From Kineosporia sp. A_224 (lineage in GTDB: Bacteria > Actinomycetota > Actinomycetes > Actinomycetales > Kineosporiaceae): a stretch of DNA of 64,000 nt. Both the position numbers and the translations under genes were made by a program. The notes beneath the pieces are model-generated. The model was not told where the DNA came from and did no database searches. It saw nothing but the letters and a program-made list of their open reading frames with translations. The stretch covers positions 48,589 through 112,588 of the forward strand of contig NZ_MWLN01000107.1 in the NCBI RefSeq assembly GCF_002198655.1, written 5' to 3'. This document shows, piece after piece, positions 32,248-41,323 of the stretch; the first letter of the stretch is position 1; each line of letters opens with the position of its first letter.

Positions 32248-33459
32248 TCAGGTGAAGAGCTTGCGGCCGCAGACCGGCCACTGACCGGCGCCGGCCCGCT
32301 TGTAGAGCAGCTTCGCGCGGTACGTCTGCTCGGACGACGACGCCTGGCTCGGCAGGCCGGAGCCGCCGACGGCGCGCCACGTCGAGACGCTGAACTGGTA
32401 GAGCCCGTGGTACAGCCCGTTCGAGCTGACGATCGACGGGTTGCCGCCGGACTCGCACTGCGCGAGCGCGGCCCAGTTGAGGCTGTCGGCGCCCGCGACG
32501 GAGCCGCCGCCACCGCCGCCGGACGACGAGGCCGGGCGGGCCTTCGTGCCGACCTGGACGACCTGCGTCACGGGCTTCTTCGTGACGGTCGCGTCGACGA
32601 GCTTCTTGCTGACGACCTTGCCGTCCGCGAGCACGACGGCGTAGGTCGCCGTGCGGCTGCCCTGGACGCCCTCGGTGACGACCTTCTTCTCGCCCTTGTA
32701 GAGCTTCGCGCTCTTCACGGACTTCGTGGCGTACGAGACCTTCTCGGTCTTCGTCACGGTCTTCTTGTCGATCCGGGTCACGGCGACGACGAGACCCTTG
32801 ACGGTCGGCGTCGACTGCAGGACCGAGAGCGTGTCGTCCTTGCCGAGCGTGAGGCCCTGCTCGGTGAGGAGGTCGCCGACGGTCGGGGCCGTCGTCGTGA
32901 CCTTCGCGCGCTTGCCGTCGGCGACGAGCGTCACCTTCTTCGGCGTCGTGACGACGAGCGCGAGGCCCTGCCGCCCGAGCGGCAGCGAGCGCGAGGCGGA
33001 GAGCCGGGCCCCGTCGGCGCGGATGCCGACGGCCCGCAGCGCGGAGTCGACGGTGAGCTCCGTCGTCCAGAAGGTCTGCGTCTTGCCGTCGACCGAGACC
33101 TCGAGCTGGCGCGCGTACCGGACGACGACGTCGTCGCCGTCCTCGATCTTCGCGGCCGGCGAGGGGGCGACGACGTCGCGCGCGCCGAGCCGGATGCCAC
33201 GGGCCGCGAGCAGCTCGCCGACCGTGTCGGCGTCCTCGGAGACCAGCGTGGTCCTGCCGTCGACCGTGAGGTCCACGTCGGTGTCCTGGTTCGCGAACGC
33301 GACGGTGCCGCCGACGACCGCGGTGAGGACGGCCGCCTGGGCACCGAGCCGCAGGACGCGGCTCTTGCCGGGCTTGCCGATGAGAACGTTGAGCACGACG
33401 CTCCAGACCTTGCGATGTCCGAGCACGGCGACCGGGGGCGCATCTTCGTCTCGTCGCAT
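32248..33459 (-). CDS. rpfB: Resuscitation-promoting factor RpfB
   Basis: A 403-residue exported cell-wall hydrolase. After a short cytoplasmic segment and one membrane helix (about 39-56), three DUF348 domains (starting about 60, 115 and 170) lead to a G5 domain (about 230-305), a Gly/Ser linker and the C-terminal transglycosylase-like Rpf domain ([20 protein letters not shown], with catalytic Glu in CESGG, then [19 protein letters not shown]). RpfB cleaves peptidoglycan glycan strands and stimulates growth of dormant cells. The order tatD-rpfB-rsmA-ispE is conserved in actinobacteria. Start: ATG 33459; the frame upstream lacks coding character. Confidence 0.92.
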   Translation of the reverse strand: MRRDEDAPPVAVLGHRKVWSVVLNVLIGKPGKSRVLRLGAQAAVLTAVVGGTVAFANQDTDVDLTVDGRTTLVSEDADTVGELLAARGIRLGARDVVAPSPAAKIEDGDDVVVRYARQLEVSVDGKTQTFWTTELTVDSALRAVGIRADGARLSASRSLPLGRQGLALVVTTPKKVTLVADGKRAKVTTTAPTVGDLLTEQGLTLGKDDTLSVLQSTPTVKGLVVAVTRIDKKTVTKTEKVSYATKSVKSAKLYKGEKKVVTEGVQGSRTATYAVVLADGKVVSKKLVDATVTKKPVTQVVQVGTKARPASSSGGGGGGSVAGADSLNWAALAQCESGGNPSIVSSNGLYHGLYQFSVSTWRAVGGSGLPSQASSSEQTYRAKLLYKRAGAGQWPVCGRKLFT

Positions 33460-33846
33460 CCGTGCGACGGTGGAGGACGCCTGCGTGCCCCCGGTACGCG
33501 CTCCCTGCCGTGGGGACGTCGTCCCGGTGGCGGTGCGGTGCGCGTCGCGCGTTGCCCCCGAGGTCGACCGACCCCGGCTGTCGGGCGCCAACGTAATCGA
33601 AACGAGACCGGGGACCAAGCCACACAGCGTCGCGGGAACGGCCCACGACACGCCGCACGACCTGACACTCCGGAGTCTTCGCAGGTCAGGGCAGGGTTGC
33701 TCCGGGTGTTCGAGGTCACAGCGGTTGTTACGCGAAGATGACCTCCATCGCCGTGTCGCGCGTGTCGGCGTGGTGTTCGAGAGCCTCCCGCGGGGTGTCC
33801 CACGAGGCCGATGTGACTGGTGTGACTGGTGTTTCGCGCTCCGTGC
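33460..33846 (-). other. rpfB upstream region with a short ORF overlapping the tatD stop
   Basis: Nearly 390 bp of leader. A 41-codon frame (33853-33728, starting MVSTERETPVTPVTSASWDT) begins inside the tatD stop (ATGGTGA) and could be a coupled leader peptide. The remaining 270 bp contains the presumed rpfB promoter and a short imperfect hairpin around 33670-33690 (GACCTGcgaag..caGGTC on the minus strand). I could not recognise a ydaO-type c-di-AMP riboswitch core, which precedes rpf genes in some relatives. Confidence 0.35.
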
Positions 33847-34713
33847 TCACCATGGTCCGTACAGGGCCTCGGACGTCGCGTCCAGCCGGGCGCAGAGCAC
33901 CTCCAGGTCGACCTCGAGCACCTCCGCCATGCGACGCACCGTGAGCGGCACGAGGTAGCCCGCGTTGACCTTTCCGCGGTGCGGGGCCGGGGTGAGGTAC
34001 GGCGCGTCGGTCTCGACGAGCACCTGCTCCAGCGGGACGGCGCGCAGCGCGTCGCGCAGGTCCTGCGCGTTCTTGAACGTCAGGGTCCCCGCGAACGACA
34101 GGAACCACCCGTTGTCGGCGCAGACCTTCGCCATCGCGGCGTCGCCGGAGAAGCAGTGGAAGACGGTGCGCGCGGGTGCGCCCTCGGCGGCGAGCACGTC
34201 GAGGACGGCGTCGTGGGCGTCCCGGTCGTGGATCTGCAGCACCTTGCCGAGCCGCTTGGCGAGGTCGACGTGCCGCGCGAACGACTCGACCTGCGCCGCC
34301 CGGCCGGCCGTGTCGTCGGCGTCCACCCAGTAGTGGTCGAGCCCGGTCTCCCCGACGACGCGCACCCGCGGGTGCGCCGCGAGCGCCTCGATCTCGGCGA
34401 AGGCGCTCTCGAGGGCCTTCCGCCCGGACGCCGGATCCGGTTGTGCCGCAACGATCCTGCTCGCCTCCGTCGGGTGCAGCGCGACGCCGCCCAGCACCTG
34501 CGGAAACCGGTCGACGACGTCCACCGTCCACCGCGCGGACTCGAGCTCGCAGCCGATCTGCACGTGCCGCGTCACGTTGACCGCGGCCGCGGCGGCGATC
34601 GCGTCCGCGACGTCGAACGGCTCGTCCCCGCCACGGGTGTGGTCGAGGTGGGCGTGGTTGTCGACGACGGGCAGGGGCAGCGGCTCGGGCGCCGGCGGAC
34701 GGGAGAAGGCCAC
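33847..34713 (-). CDS. tatD: TatD-family metal-dependent hydrolase (DNase)
   Basis: A 288-residue TIM-barrel hydrolase. Metal and catalytic motifs: NHAHLD (HxH) near the N-terminus, GETGLDHYW (Glu), QIHDRDAHD (His), FHCFSG (His) and VETDAPYL (Asp). TatD proteins are 3'-5' exonucleases or related hydrolases in DNA repair or quality control. The start is GTG 34713 with only a weak GGGG site. Usual neighbour of metG and rpfB; here an insertion (34.8-41.9 kb) separates it from metG. Confidence 0.92.
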   Translation of the reverse strand: MAFSRPPAPEPLPLPVVDNHAHLDHTRGGDEPFDVADAIAAAAAVNVTRHVQIGCELESARWTVDVVDRFPQVLGGVALHPTEASRIVAAQPDPASGRKALESAFAEIEALAAHPRVRVVGETGLDHYWVDADDTAGRAAQVESFARHVDLAKRLGKVLQIHDRDAHDAVLDVLAAEGAPARTVFHCFSGDAAMAKVCADNGWFLSFAGTLTFKNAQDLRDALRAVPLEQVLVETDAPYLTPAPHRGKVNAGYLVPLTVRRMAEVLEVDLEVLCARLDATSEALYGPW

Positions 34714-34731
34714 GCCCCGATTCTGCCGTCC

Positions 34732-34782
34732 CTATGTCACCACCTCGCTATGTCACCACCTCGTTCACATCATGTGGTGAGG
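34732..34782. promoter_or_regulatory. Tandem TCACCAC sites upstream of the 34853 operon
   Basis: A 16-bp unit CTATGTCACCACCTCG is repeated back to back (34732-34747, 34748-34763) and is followed one step later by TCACATCATGTGGTGA (34765-34780), a dyad using the same half-site. The evenly spaced half-sites look like an operator array. A matching palindrome lies at the end of the LAL regulator gene, so that regulator is the likely ligand (inference). Confidence 0.5.
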
Positions 34783-34852
34783 ACCGCCCACCACCTCTCC
34801 GCCTACGTTCCGAGCACCCGCAGTCCCCCGGACGATCGGAACAGGACCCGAC

Positions 34853-35542
34853 ATGACGCTCTCCCCCACCACCCTCAGCCGGTCCGCCGGCCTGGCCGCC
34901 GTCGCCTCCGGGCTGCTGTTCATCGGCGTCCAGATCGCCCACCCGCACCTCGACGCGGTCACCGTCACGAGCACCGAGATGCTCGTCCGCGACAGCCTCA
35001 AGGTGGTCATGGCCGCCCTGGCGCTCCTCGGCATCACCGGCATGTACCTGCGCCAGGTGCGGCAGGCCGGCGTCCTCGGGCTCGTCGGCTACCTCCTGCT
35101 GGCCGCCGGCTACCTGCTCATCGCCTGCACGGCGTTCGTCGCGGCGTACGTCCTGCCGTCGGTGGCCGCCGCCGTCCCGGCGTACGTCGACGACGTCACC
35201 GCGGTGGCGACCGGCGGCCAGGCCGTCGGGGACATCGGCCACCTCGCCACCGTGATCAAGCTCCAGGGCGTCGCCTACCTCGGCGGCGGTCTGCTCCTCG
35301 GCGTCGCGATGTACCGGGCCCGGGTCCTCGCCCGCTGGGCCTGCCTGCTCCTCGCCGTCGGGGGCGTCGTCTCGGCGGCCCTGACCTTCATGCCCGACGC
35401 GTTCTTCCGGCTGCTGGCGTTCCCCAACGGCATCGCGATGATCGCGCTCGGCTGGTCGCTGTGGCGGCTGGGCCGCACCACCACCACCGCCGCCTCCGCC
35501 GCCGGCACCGCGCCGGTGCCCGCCGAGAGGGTCGCCGGGTGA
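34853..35542 (+). CDS. Integral membrane protein, DUF4386-like
   Basis: A 229-residue protein with six to seven hydrophobic segments (for example AGLAAVASGLLFIGVQIA near the start, VGYLLLAAGYLLIACTAFVA, ACLLLAVGGVVSAALTFMP, IAMIALGWSLWRL at the end). It resembles the actinobacterial DUF4386 group of unknown function. The stop overlaps the next gene's GTG start (GTGA), giving a two-gene membrane operon placed just ahead of the LAL regulator. Confidence 0.7.
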   Translation: MTLSPTTLSRSAGLAAVASGLLFIGVQIAHPHLDAVTVTSTEMLVRDSLKVVMAALALLGITGMYLRQVRQAGVLGLVGYLLLAAGYLLIACTAFVAAYVLPSVAAAVPAYVDDVTAVATGGQAVGDIGHLATVIKLQGVAYLGGGLLLGVAMYRARVLARWACLLLAVGGVVSAALTFMPDAFFRLLAFPNGIAMIALGWSLWRLGRTTTTAASAAGTAPVPAERVAG

Positions 35543-36222
35543 CGCGCGCCGCAGGCGGCTGGCGGGTCCCGCTGGCCCTGGTGGCCCTGGTGGCCCTCCC
35601 GCTCGGCGCCGGGTCGCTGCGGGTCGTCGAGATCCTCGGCGGCCCGCGGCTGCTCCCCGACAACCCCCGGGTGCACGCCGTCCCGGTGCCGCTCGTGCTG
35701 CACGTCGTCGCGGCGGCCGTCTACGCCGTCCTCGGGGCGTTCCAGCTCTCCTCCCGGCAGCGCCGCGCGCACCCCGACCGGCACCGTCGCAACGGCCGCG
35801 CGGCCGTCGTCGCCGGCGCGGTGGTCGCCCTCTCCGGGGTGTGGATGACGCTGTTCTACCCGGACGCGCCGGGCGGCGTGCTGCTCCAGGTCGTCCGGTT
35901 CGTCGTTGGGACGGCGGTCGCCGCGGGCGTCGTCCTGGGCGTCACCGCCGTCCGCCGCCGGGACATCCCCGCCCACCGCGCATGGATGATCCGGGCCTAC
36001 GCGCTCGCGGTGGCGGCCGGCACCCAGACGTTCACGCAGGGCATCGGCAATGCGCTCTTCGGCACCGGTGACCTGAGCACCGCGCTCTCGCTCACCGCGG
36101 GATGGGTGCTCAACGCGGTCGTCGCCGAGATCGTCATCCGCCGCCCACGGCCCGGCCGGACCACGGCCGTCGCCGTCCTCGGGGACGCCCCCGGAGATAC
36201 TGTGGGCGTCCGGACGCGGTGA
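35539..36222 (+). CDS. DUF2306 membrane protein
   Basis: A 227-residue membrane protein. The pattern HVVAAAVYAVLGAFQLSSRQ, RAHPDRHRRNGR, GVWMTLFYP and RRDIPAHRAWMIRAYAL matches DUF2306, whose conserved His and Arg residues may bind haem or quinone (family speculation). GTG 35539 overlaps the preceding stop. Probably co-expressed with its neighbour under the LAL system. Confidence 0.75.
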   Translation: MTRAAGGWRVPLALVALVALPLGAGSLRVVEILGGPRLLPDNPRVHAVPVPLVLHVVAAAVYAVLGAFQLSSRQRRAHPDRHRRNGRAAVVAGAVVALSGVWMTLFYPDAPGGVLLQVVRFVVGTAVAAGVVLGVTAVRRRDIPAHRAWMIRAYALAVAAGTQTFTQGIGNALFGTGDLSTALSLTAGWVLNAVVAEIVIRRPRPGRTTAVAVLGDAPGDTVGVRTR

Positions 36223-36271
36223 CGGCCGCGGCGGGAGCCCCCCGCCGCGACGCCCGGCGACGGGAGACGTC

Positions 36272-38998
36272 ATGCCGGCCCCTCTGCTCCAGACGAAGCT
36301 GTACCTGCCGCGGCCGCGGGCCGGGGTGGTGCCCCGGGCCAGGCTGCACGGCCGGCTGGACGGCGCGGCCGGGGCGAAGGTCGTGCTCGTCTGCGCCCCG
36401 GCAGGCTTCGGCAAGACGACGCTGCTCGCCCAGTGGCTCGCGGAGCAGGAGGCGCCGCCGCTCGGCCGGCGGGCGGCGTGGCTGTCGCTGGACCGTGGCG
36501 ACGACGACCCCGTCACCTTCTGGACCTACGTGGTCACCGCGCTGCGGTCGGTCGCGCCGGAGGCCGGCGCGGACGCCCTCGCGCTCCTCGGGGACGGCGG
36601 GCCGGTGCAGATCCGGCTCGTCCTGACGACCCTGCTCAACGACCTCGCCGTCCCCGGCGGCGAGGTCGTGCTCGTGCTCGACGACTACCACCTCGTCGAG
36701 GCCCGGGAGGTCCACGAGGAGATGGCGTTCCTCCTCGAGCACCTGCCGCCGCGCGTGCGGCTCGTGCTCGCCGGCCGCGCGGACCCGCCGCTGCCGCTGG
36801 CCCGGCTACGGGCCCGCGGCGAGCTCGTCGAGGTCCGCGCCGCCGACCTGCGCTTCACCCCCGACGAGGCCACCGCCTACCTGGTCGGGGTCATGGGCCT
36901 GCCCGTCACGGCCCGGGACGTCGCCGCCCTCGACGACCGCACGGAGGGGTGGATCGCCGCCCTCCAGCTCGCGGCGCTGTCGATGCAGGGCCGCGAGGAC
37001 GTCTCCGGCTTCGTCGCCGGCTTCACCGGCGACGACCGCTACGTCGTCGACTACCTCGTCGAGGAGGTCCTGCAGCGCCAGCCGCCGGCGGTCCGCGACT
37101 TCCTCCTGCAGACGTCCGTGCTGGCCCGGCTCACCGGCCCGCTGTGCGACGCCGTGACCGGGCAGCAGGGCGGCCGGGCCGCGCTCGAGGCCCTCGACCG
37201 GGGCAACCTCTTCGTCGTCCCGCTCGACGACCACCGCCGGGCGTACCGCTACCACCACCTGTTCGGCGACGTCCTGCGGGCCCGGCTCGCCGAGGAGTCC
37301 CCCGACCTCGTCCGCACGCTCCACCGCCGGGCGAGCGACTGGTACGCCGGGAACGGCGACCCCGCCGAGGGGATCCGGCACGCGACGGCCGCGCAGGACT
37401 TCGACCGCGCGGCCGACCTCGTCGAGCTGGCGATGACCGACGCGCGCCGCACCCGGCAGGAGGCCGCCCTGCGGCACTGGATCGAGCAGCTGCCGGCCGG
37501 GCTGGTCCGGGCGCGGCCGGTCCTCGCCAACGGTCTCGCGGGGGCGCTGCTGTCGACCGGCGAGGTCGAGGGCGTCGAGCGGCACCTGCGCGACGCCGAG
37601 CAGGCGCTGGCCGACGACCCGCGCGCCCGGGACGAGCAGGAGCTGCGCCGGGTCCCGGCCGGGATCGCCGTCCACCGGGCCGGTCTCGCACTGGCGCTCG
37701 GCGACCCCGCCGCGACGGTGGCCCACGCCCGGCGGGCCCTGGAGCTGCTCGAGGCGGACCACCACATCGCCCGGGGCGCGGCGACCGCGCTCGTCGGGCT
37801 GGCCTCCTGGGTCACCGGGGACCTCGACGCGGCCGTCACCGCGTACTCCGGGTGCCTCGTGAGCCTGGAGCGGGCGGGGCACGCCTCCGACGTCCTCGGC
37901 TGCTCCCTGTCCCTCGCCGACATCCAGGTCACGCAGGGCCGGCTGCGGGAGGCGCGGCGCACCTACGAGCAGGCGCTGCGGCTGCGACCGCCGGACGGCG
38001 CCCCGCCGCTGCGCGGCACGGCCGACATGCTCGTCGGGCTCGCCGCCCTGCACCTCGAGCACGACGACCTCGCGGAGGCGGAGCGGCTCCTCACGCAGGC
38101 CGAGGCCCTCGGCGAGCACAACGGGCTGCCGCAGAACGCGTACCGCAGCCGCGTCGTCCGGGCCCGGCTGCTCCAGGTGCAGGGCGACCCGGCCGGGGCG
38201 CTGGCCCTGCTCGGCGAGGCGCAGCGGCGCTACGTCGGGGACATGTCCCCGGACGTGCGCCCCGTCGCGGCCGTCCGGGCCCGGGCCCTGCTCGCGCAGG
38301 GCCGGCTCGCCGAGGTCCTCGACTGGGTGCGGGGGCGGGACCTGTCCGTCGACGACGCGCCGGACCACCTGCGCGAGTACGAGCACGTGACCCTGGCCCG
38401 GGCGCTCCTGGCCCGGCACGGCGCCGACGGGGACGGCGACGCCCTCGCCGCCGCCACGACGCTCCTCGACCGGCTCGCCGCGGCGGCCGAGGCGGGCGGG
38501 CGCACCGGCAGCCTCGTCGAGGTGCTCGTCCTGCGGGCCCTCGCCGCGCGGGCCGGCAGCGACCTCCGAGGAGCCCTCGAGCCGCTCGGGCGCGCGCTGG
38601 CCCTCGCCGGGCCGGAAGGCTACGTCCGGCTGTTCCTCGACGAGGGGCCGCCGCTGGCCGCGCTGCTCCGGTCGGCCGCCGGGCGCGGCCCCGCGAGCGG
38701 GTACGCCGCGCGGCTGCTCGCCGCCGGCGGCACGGACGCCCCGCGGCCGCCGGCCCGGCAGGGGCTCGTCGAGCCGCTCAGCGACCGCGAGCGCGACGTC
38801 CTGCGGCTGCTCGCGACCGAGCTGAGCGGGCCGGAGATCGCCGGGGAGCTCGTCGTGTCGCTGAACACCGTGCGGACGCACACGAAGAGCATCTACGCCA
38901 AGCTCGGCGTCAACAGCCGGCGGGCCGCCGTCCGCCGCGCCCAGGAGCTCGACCTGCTCTCGCCCGGGGCTCCCCGGCACAACCACCACATGTGGTGA
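36272..38998 (+). CDS. LuxR-family LAL/MalT-type transcriptional activator
   Basis: A 908-residue ATP-binding regulator. The N-terminal STAND NTPase has Walker A VCAPAGFGKTTLLAQWL (about 42-58) and Walker B VLVLDDYHLV (about 132-141); a long TPR-like sensor region (about 350-780) follows; the C-terminal HTH reads PLSDRERDVLRLLATELSGP..IAGELVVSLNTVRTHTKSIY. MalT-type proteins bind an inducer and ATP, oligomerise and activate promoters. Its last six codons overlap a perfect operator-like palindrome that also serves the next operon. Confidence 0.9.
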   Translation: MPAPLLQTKLYLPRPRAGVVPRARLHGRLDGAAGAKVVLVCAPAGFGKTTLLAQWLAEQEAPPLGRRAAWLSLDRGDDDPVTFWTYVVTALRSVAPEAGADALALLGDGGPVQIRLVLTTLLNDLAVPGGEVVLVLDDYHLVEAREVHEEMAFLLEHLPPRVRLVLAGRADPPLPLARLRARGELVEVRAADLRFTPDEATAYLVGVMGLPVTARDVAALDDRTEGWIAALQLAALSMQGREDVSGFVAGFTGDDRYVVDYLVEEVLQRQPPAVRDFLLQTSVLARLTGPLCDAVTGQQGGRAALEALDRGNLFVVPLDDHRRAYRYHHLFGDVLRARLAEESPDLVRTLHRRASDWYAGNGDPAEGIRHATAAQDFDRAADLVELAMTDARRTRQEAALRHWIEQLPAGLVRARPVLANGLAGALLSTGEVEGVERHLRDAEQALADDPRARDEQELRRVPAGIAVHRAGLALALGDPAATVAHARRALELLEADHHIARGAATALVGLASWVTGDLDAAVTAYSGCLVSLERAGHASDVLGCSLSLADIQVTQGRLREARRTYEQALRLRPPDGAPPLRGTADMLVGLAALHLEHDDLAEAERLLTQAEALGEHNGLPQNAYRSRVVRARLLQVQGDPAGALALLGEAQRRYVGDMSPDVRPVAAVRARALLAQGRLAEVLDWVRGRDLSVDDAPDHLREYEHVTLARALLARHGADGDGDALAAATTLLDRLAAAAEAGGRTGSLVEVLVLRALAARAGSDLRGALEPLGRALALAGPEGYVRLFLDEGPPLAALLRSAAGRGPASGYAARLLAAGGTDAPRPPARQGLVEPLSDRERDVLRLLATELSGPEIAGELVVSLNTVRTHTKSIYAKLGVNSRRAAVRRAQELDLLSPGAPRHNHHMW

Positions 38999-39014
38999 TC
39001 CGGGCTCACCACAT
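38984..39014. promoter_or_regulatory. CACCACATGTGGTG palindrome plus half-site before the ABC operon
   Basis: A perfect 14-bp palindrome (38984-38997) lies across the LAL gene's stop codon and encodes part of its tail. A further TCACCACAT follows at 39006-39014, 20 bp before ATG 39034. The same half-sites occur at 34732-34782. Confidence 0.55.
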
Positions 39015-39033
39015 CCGTTCCTAGCCTGCGGGC

Positions 39034-39324
39034 ATGGACGACACAGACCTCCCGCACGGCGACCCCGCCGGCCCCGGCCGGCCCGGCGCCGGCCACTACG
39101 AGATCCGCGTCCGGGGGCACCTCGCCGGCCGGTGGGCCGCCTGGTTCGACGGCCTGACGCTCGACCGGCTCGGCGACGGCACGACCCGGATCGCCGGCCC
39201 CGTCACCGACCAGGCGGCGCTGCACGGCGTGCTCCAGAAGGTCCGCGACACCGGGCTCGCGCTCGTCTCGGTCGAGCAGGTCCCCGACGCGGCGGCGTCC
39301 TCCCCGGACCGGGTCACGTCGTGA
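39034..39324 (+). CDS. Small protein of the LAL/ABC operon
   Basis: A 96-residue soluble protein (GHYEIRVRGHLAGRWAAWFD, then GLTLDRLGDGTTRIAGPVTD, QAALHGVLQKVRDTGLALVS). Such proteins often sit between LAL regulators and ABC exporters in actinobacteria, and the fold looks like a small alpha/beta sandwich; function unknown. Its stop overlaps the ATPase start (GTGA), so stoichiometric expression is likely. Confidence 0.75.
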   Translation: MDDTDLPHGDPAGPGRPGAGHYEIRVRGHLAGRWAAWFDGLTLDRLGDGTTRIAGPVTDQAALHGVLQKVRDTGLALVSVEQVPDAAASSPDRVTS

Positions 39325-40046
39325 TCGCCGTCGACGCGCTCACGCGTCGGTACGGCGGCTTCACGGCCGTCGACGACGTGAGCTTCACCGCCCGGCCCGG
39401 CCGGGTGACCGGCTTCCTCGGCCCGAACGGGGCGGGCAAGTCGACGACCCTGCGGATCCTCGTCGGGCTCTCGACCGCGACGTCGGGGACGGCGACCGTC
39501 GGCGGTCGCCGGTACGTCGACCTGCCCGACCCGGGGCGCGAGGTCGGGGTGCTCCTCGACGCGTCCGCCCAGCACGTCGGGCGCACCGGCCGGGAGACGC
39601 TGACGATCGCGCAGCGCACCATGGGCCTGCCCCGGGACCGGGTCGAGGAGATGCTGGCCCTCGTCGGCCTCACGCCGCAGGAGTCGTCGCGGCGGGTCCG
39701 CGACTACTCACTCGGGATGCGGCAGCGCCTCGGCATCGGGACGGCGCTCCTGGGCGACCCGGCCGTCCTCGTCCTCGACGAGCCGGCGAACGGGCTCGAC
39801 CCGGGCGGCATCCGCTGGATGCGCGGGCTGCTGCGCGACTTCGCCGACCGGGGCGGGACCGTCCTGCTCTCCTCCCACCTGATCCACGAGATCGAGGTCG
39901 TCGCCGACGACCTCGTCGTCCTCGCCCGCGGCCGGGTCGTGGCCCGCGGGCCGAAGGCCGACCTGCTGCGCGCCGCGGGGCCCGCGGCGGGCGGCGGCGG
40001 CCTCGAGCAGCTGTTCCTCGACCTCACCGAAGGAGCCCTCGCGTGA
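39321..40046 (+). CDS. ABC transporter ATP-binding protein
   Basis: A 241-residue ATPase of the DRA/CcmA export type. Walker A GPNGAGKSTT (about 34-43), signature YSLGMRQRLGIGTALLG, Walker B VLVLDEPANGLDP, H-loop SSHLIHE. Energises the permease encoded next, overlapping by 4 bp. Export of a drug, peptide or lipid is typical of the class; the substrate is unknown. GTG start 39321. Confidence 0.92.
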   Translation: MIAVDALTRRYGGFTAVDDVSFTARPGRVTGFLGPNGAGKSTTLRILVGLSTATSGTATVGGRRYVDLPDPGREVGVLLDASAQHVGRTGRETLTIAQRTMGLPRDRVEEMLALVGLTPQESSRRVRDYSLGMRQRLGIGTALLGDPAVLVLDEPANGLDPGGIRWMRGLLRDFADRGGTVLLSSHLIHEIEVVADDLVVLARGRVVARGPKADLLRAAGPAAGGGGLEQLFLDLTEGALA

Positions 40047-40834
40047 CCCTCGACGTCGCACCCGGCGCAGCACCGGCCGGGTACCCACCGATCCCCCTGC
40101 GCCGCATCGTGACGACCGAGGTGCGCAAGCTGTTCGACACCCGGTCCGGGTTCTGGCTCGTCGCCGGCGTCGGGCTGCTCGCGCTCCTCGCCACCGCCGC
40201 GGTCGCGGCGCTCTCGTCCGACGCGGGCATGACGTACCGCGCGTTCACGACGGCCGTCGACTACCCGCTGACCGTCGTCCTGCCGGTCGTCGCGATCCTG
40301 TCCGTGACCTCCGAGTGGAGCCAGCGCAGCGGCCTGACGACGTTCACGCTCGTGCCCCGGCGCGGCCGGGTCGTCGCCGCCAAGGCGGTCGCGTGCGTCG
40401 GCGTCGCCGTCGCCGCCGTGCCCCTCGCCCTCGGTGCCGCGGCGTTGGGCAACCTCGCCGGCACGTCGTCCGCCGGCATCGCCCCGGTCTGGGACGTCAC
40501 CGCGACGAGCATGCTGACGATCGTCGGTTCGAACGTGCTGGGCGTCCTCGTCGGCTTCGTGCTGGGGGTGCTCCTGCGCAGCTCGGTCGGGGCGGTCGTC
40601 GCGTACTTCGTCTACGCGCTCGTGCTGCCGGCCCTGGCCGTGGTCCTCGCCGGCTCGCAGGCCTGGTTCCGCACCGTGCAGCCCTGGGTCGACCTGCGCT
40701 ACGCCCAGGGGACGCTCGTCGACGGCACCATGACCGCGGCGCAGTGGGAGCACCTCGCAGCGAGCGCCGCCCTCTGGCTGCTCGCCCCGCTCGTCGTCGG
40801 TCTCGTCGCCGTCGTGCGCGCCGAGGTCAAGTAG
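40043..40834 (+). CDS. ABC transporter permease
   Basis: A 263-residue protein with six hydrophobic segments (first about 32-52 FWLVAGVGLLALLATAAVAA, last about 238-258). N-terminal IVTTEVRKLFDTRSGFWLV is typical of ABC-2 type permeases. GTG 40043 overlaps the ATPase stop. Forms an exporter with the ATPase. It converges on the GNAT gene with only 3 bp between stops. Confidence 0.88.
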   Translation: MTLDVAPGAAPAGYPPIPLRRIVTTEVRKLFDTRSGFWLVAGVGLLALLATAAVAALSSDAGMTYRAFTTAVDYPLTVVLPVVAILSVTSEWSQRSGLTTFTLVPRRGRVVAAKAVACVGVAVAAVPLALGAAALGNLAGTSSAGIAPVWDVTATSMLTIVGSNVLGVLVGFVLGVLLRSSVGAVVAYFVYALVLPALAVVLAGSQAWFRTVQPWVDLRYAQGTLVDGTMTAAQWEHLAASAALWLLAPLVVGLVAVVRAEVK

Positions 40835-40837
40835 CGC

Positions 40838-41323
40838 TCACGCGTGCAGGTCCTTCTCGACGGCGCTGACCTTGCGGACAAGGCGTCGTCCGTCCAGTGA
40901 GGTGAAGCCGAAGTGTTCGTAGAAGCGGTGTGCGTCGTCGTCGAGAGCATCGACGACGACGAACCGCGCCGCGACGAGACGAGACGAGGCAACGACCCGG
41001 CCGAGCGCGTCGACCAGCAGGTCGGCCCCAGCGCCGCTGCCCTGGAGAGACCTGTCGACGGCGAGCCTGGCCAGGAGGACCGCCGGGACGTGACGCGGGC
41101 TTCCGTGCCCGACCGCGCGCGGGAGATCCTCGCGCAGGACCAGGTGCCCCCCGAGGCTGTAGTACGCGACGACCGCCTTGGAACCAGGCGTCGTCCTGAC
41201 GAAGGTCGTGGCCACCTTCCGAGCCTGGGCTCCGGCCGCGGACTCGCGCAGCCAGTCGTCGAGCACCGGCCTGCCGCACGAGAACGCGGACACGTCGTGC
41301 GACGGGTCGAACGACTCAGTCAC
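40838..41323 (-). CDS. GNAT acetyltransferase toxin (TacT-like)
   Basis: A 161-residue GNAT enzyme. N-terminal FDPSHDVSAFSCGRPVLDDW and the acetyl-CoA loop LLARLAVDRSLQGSGAGADL (RxxGxG/A form QGSGAG) plus FYEHFGFTSL near the end match the tRNA-acetylating toxins TacT/AtaT. GTG 41323 overlaps the antitoxin stop by 8 bp (GTGACTGA). These toxins acetylate charged tRNAs and halt translation; here that is inferred from family and pairing. Confidence 0.85.
   Translation of the reverse strand: MTESFDPSHDVSAFSCGRPVLDDWLRESAAGAQARKVATTFVRTTPGSKAVVAYYSLGGHLVLREDLPRAVGHGSPRHVPAVLLARLAVDRSLQGSGAGADLLVDALGRVVASSRLVAARFVVVDALDDDAHRFYEHFGFTSLDGRRLVRKVSAVEKDLHA

Noticed and set aside
33460..33727. ydaO-type c-di-AMP riboswitch before rpfB
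   Set aside because: The conserved riboswitch core could not be found by eye; only a short ordinary hairpin is present.
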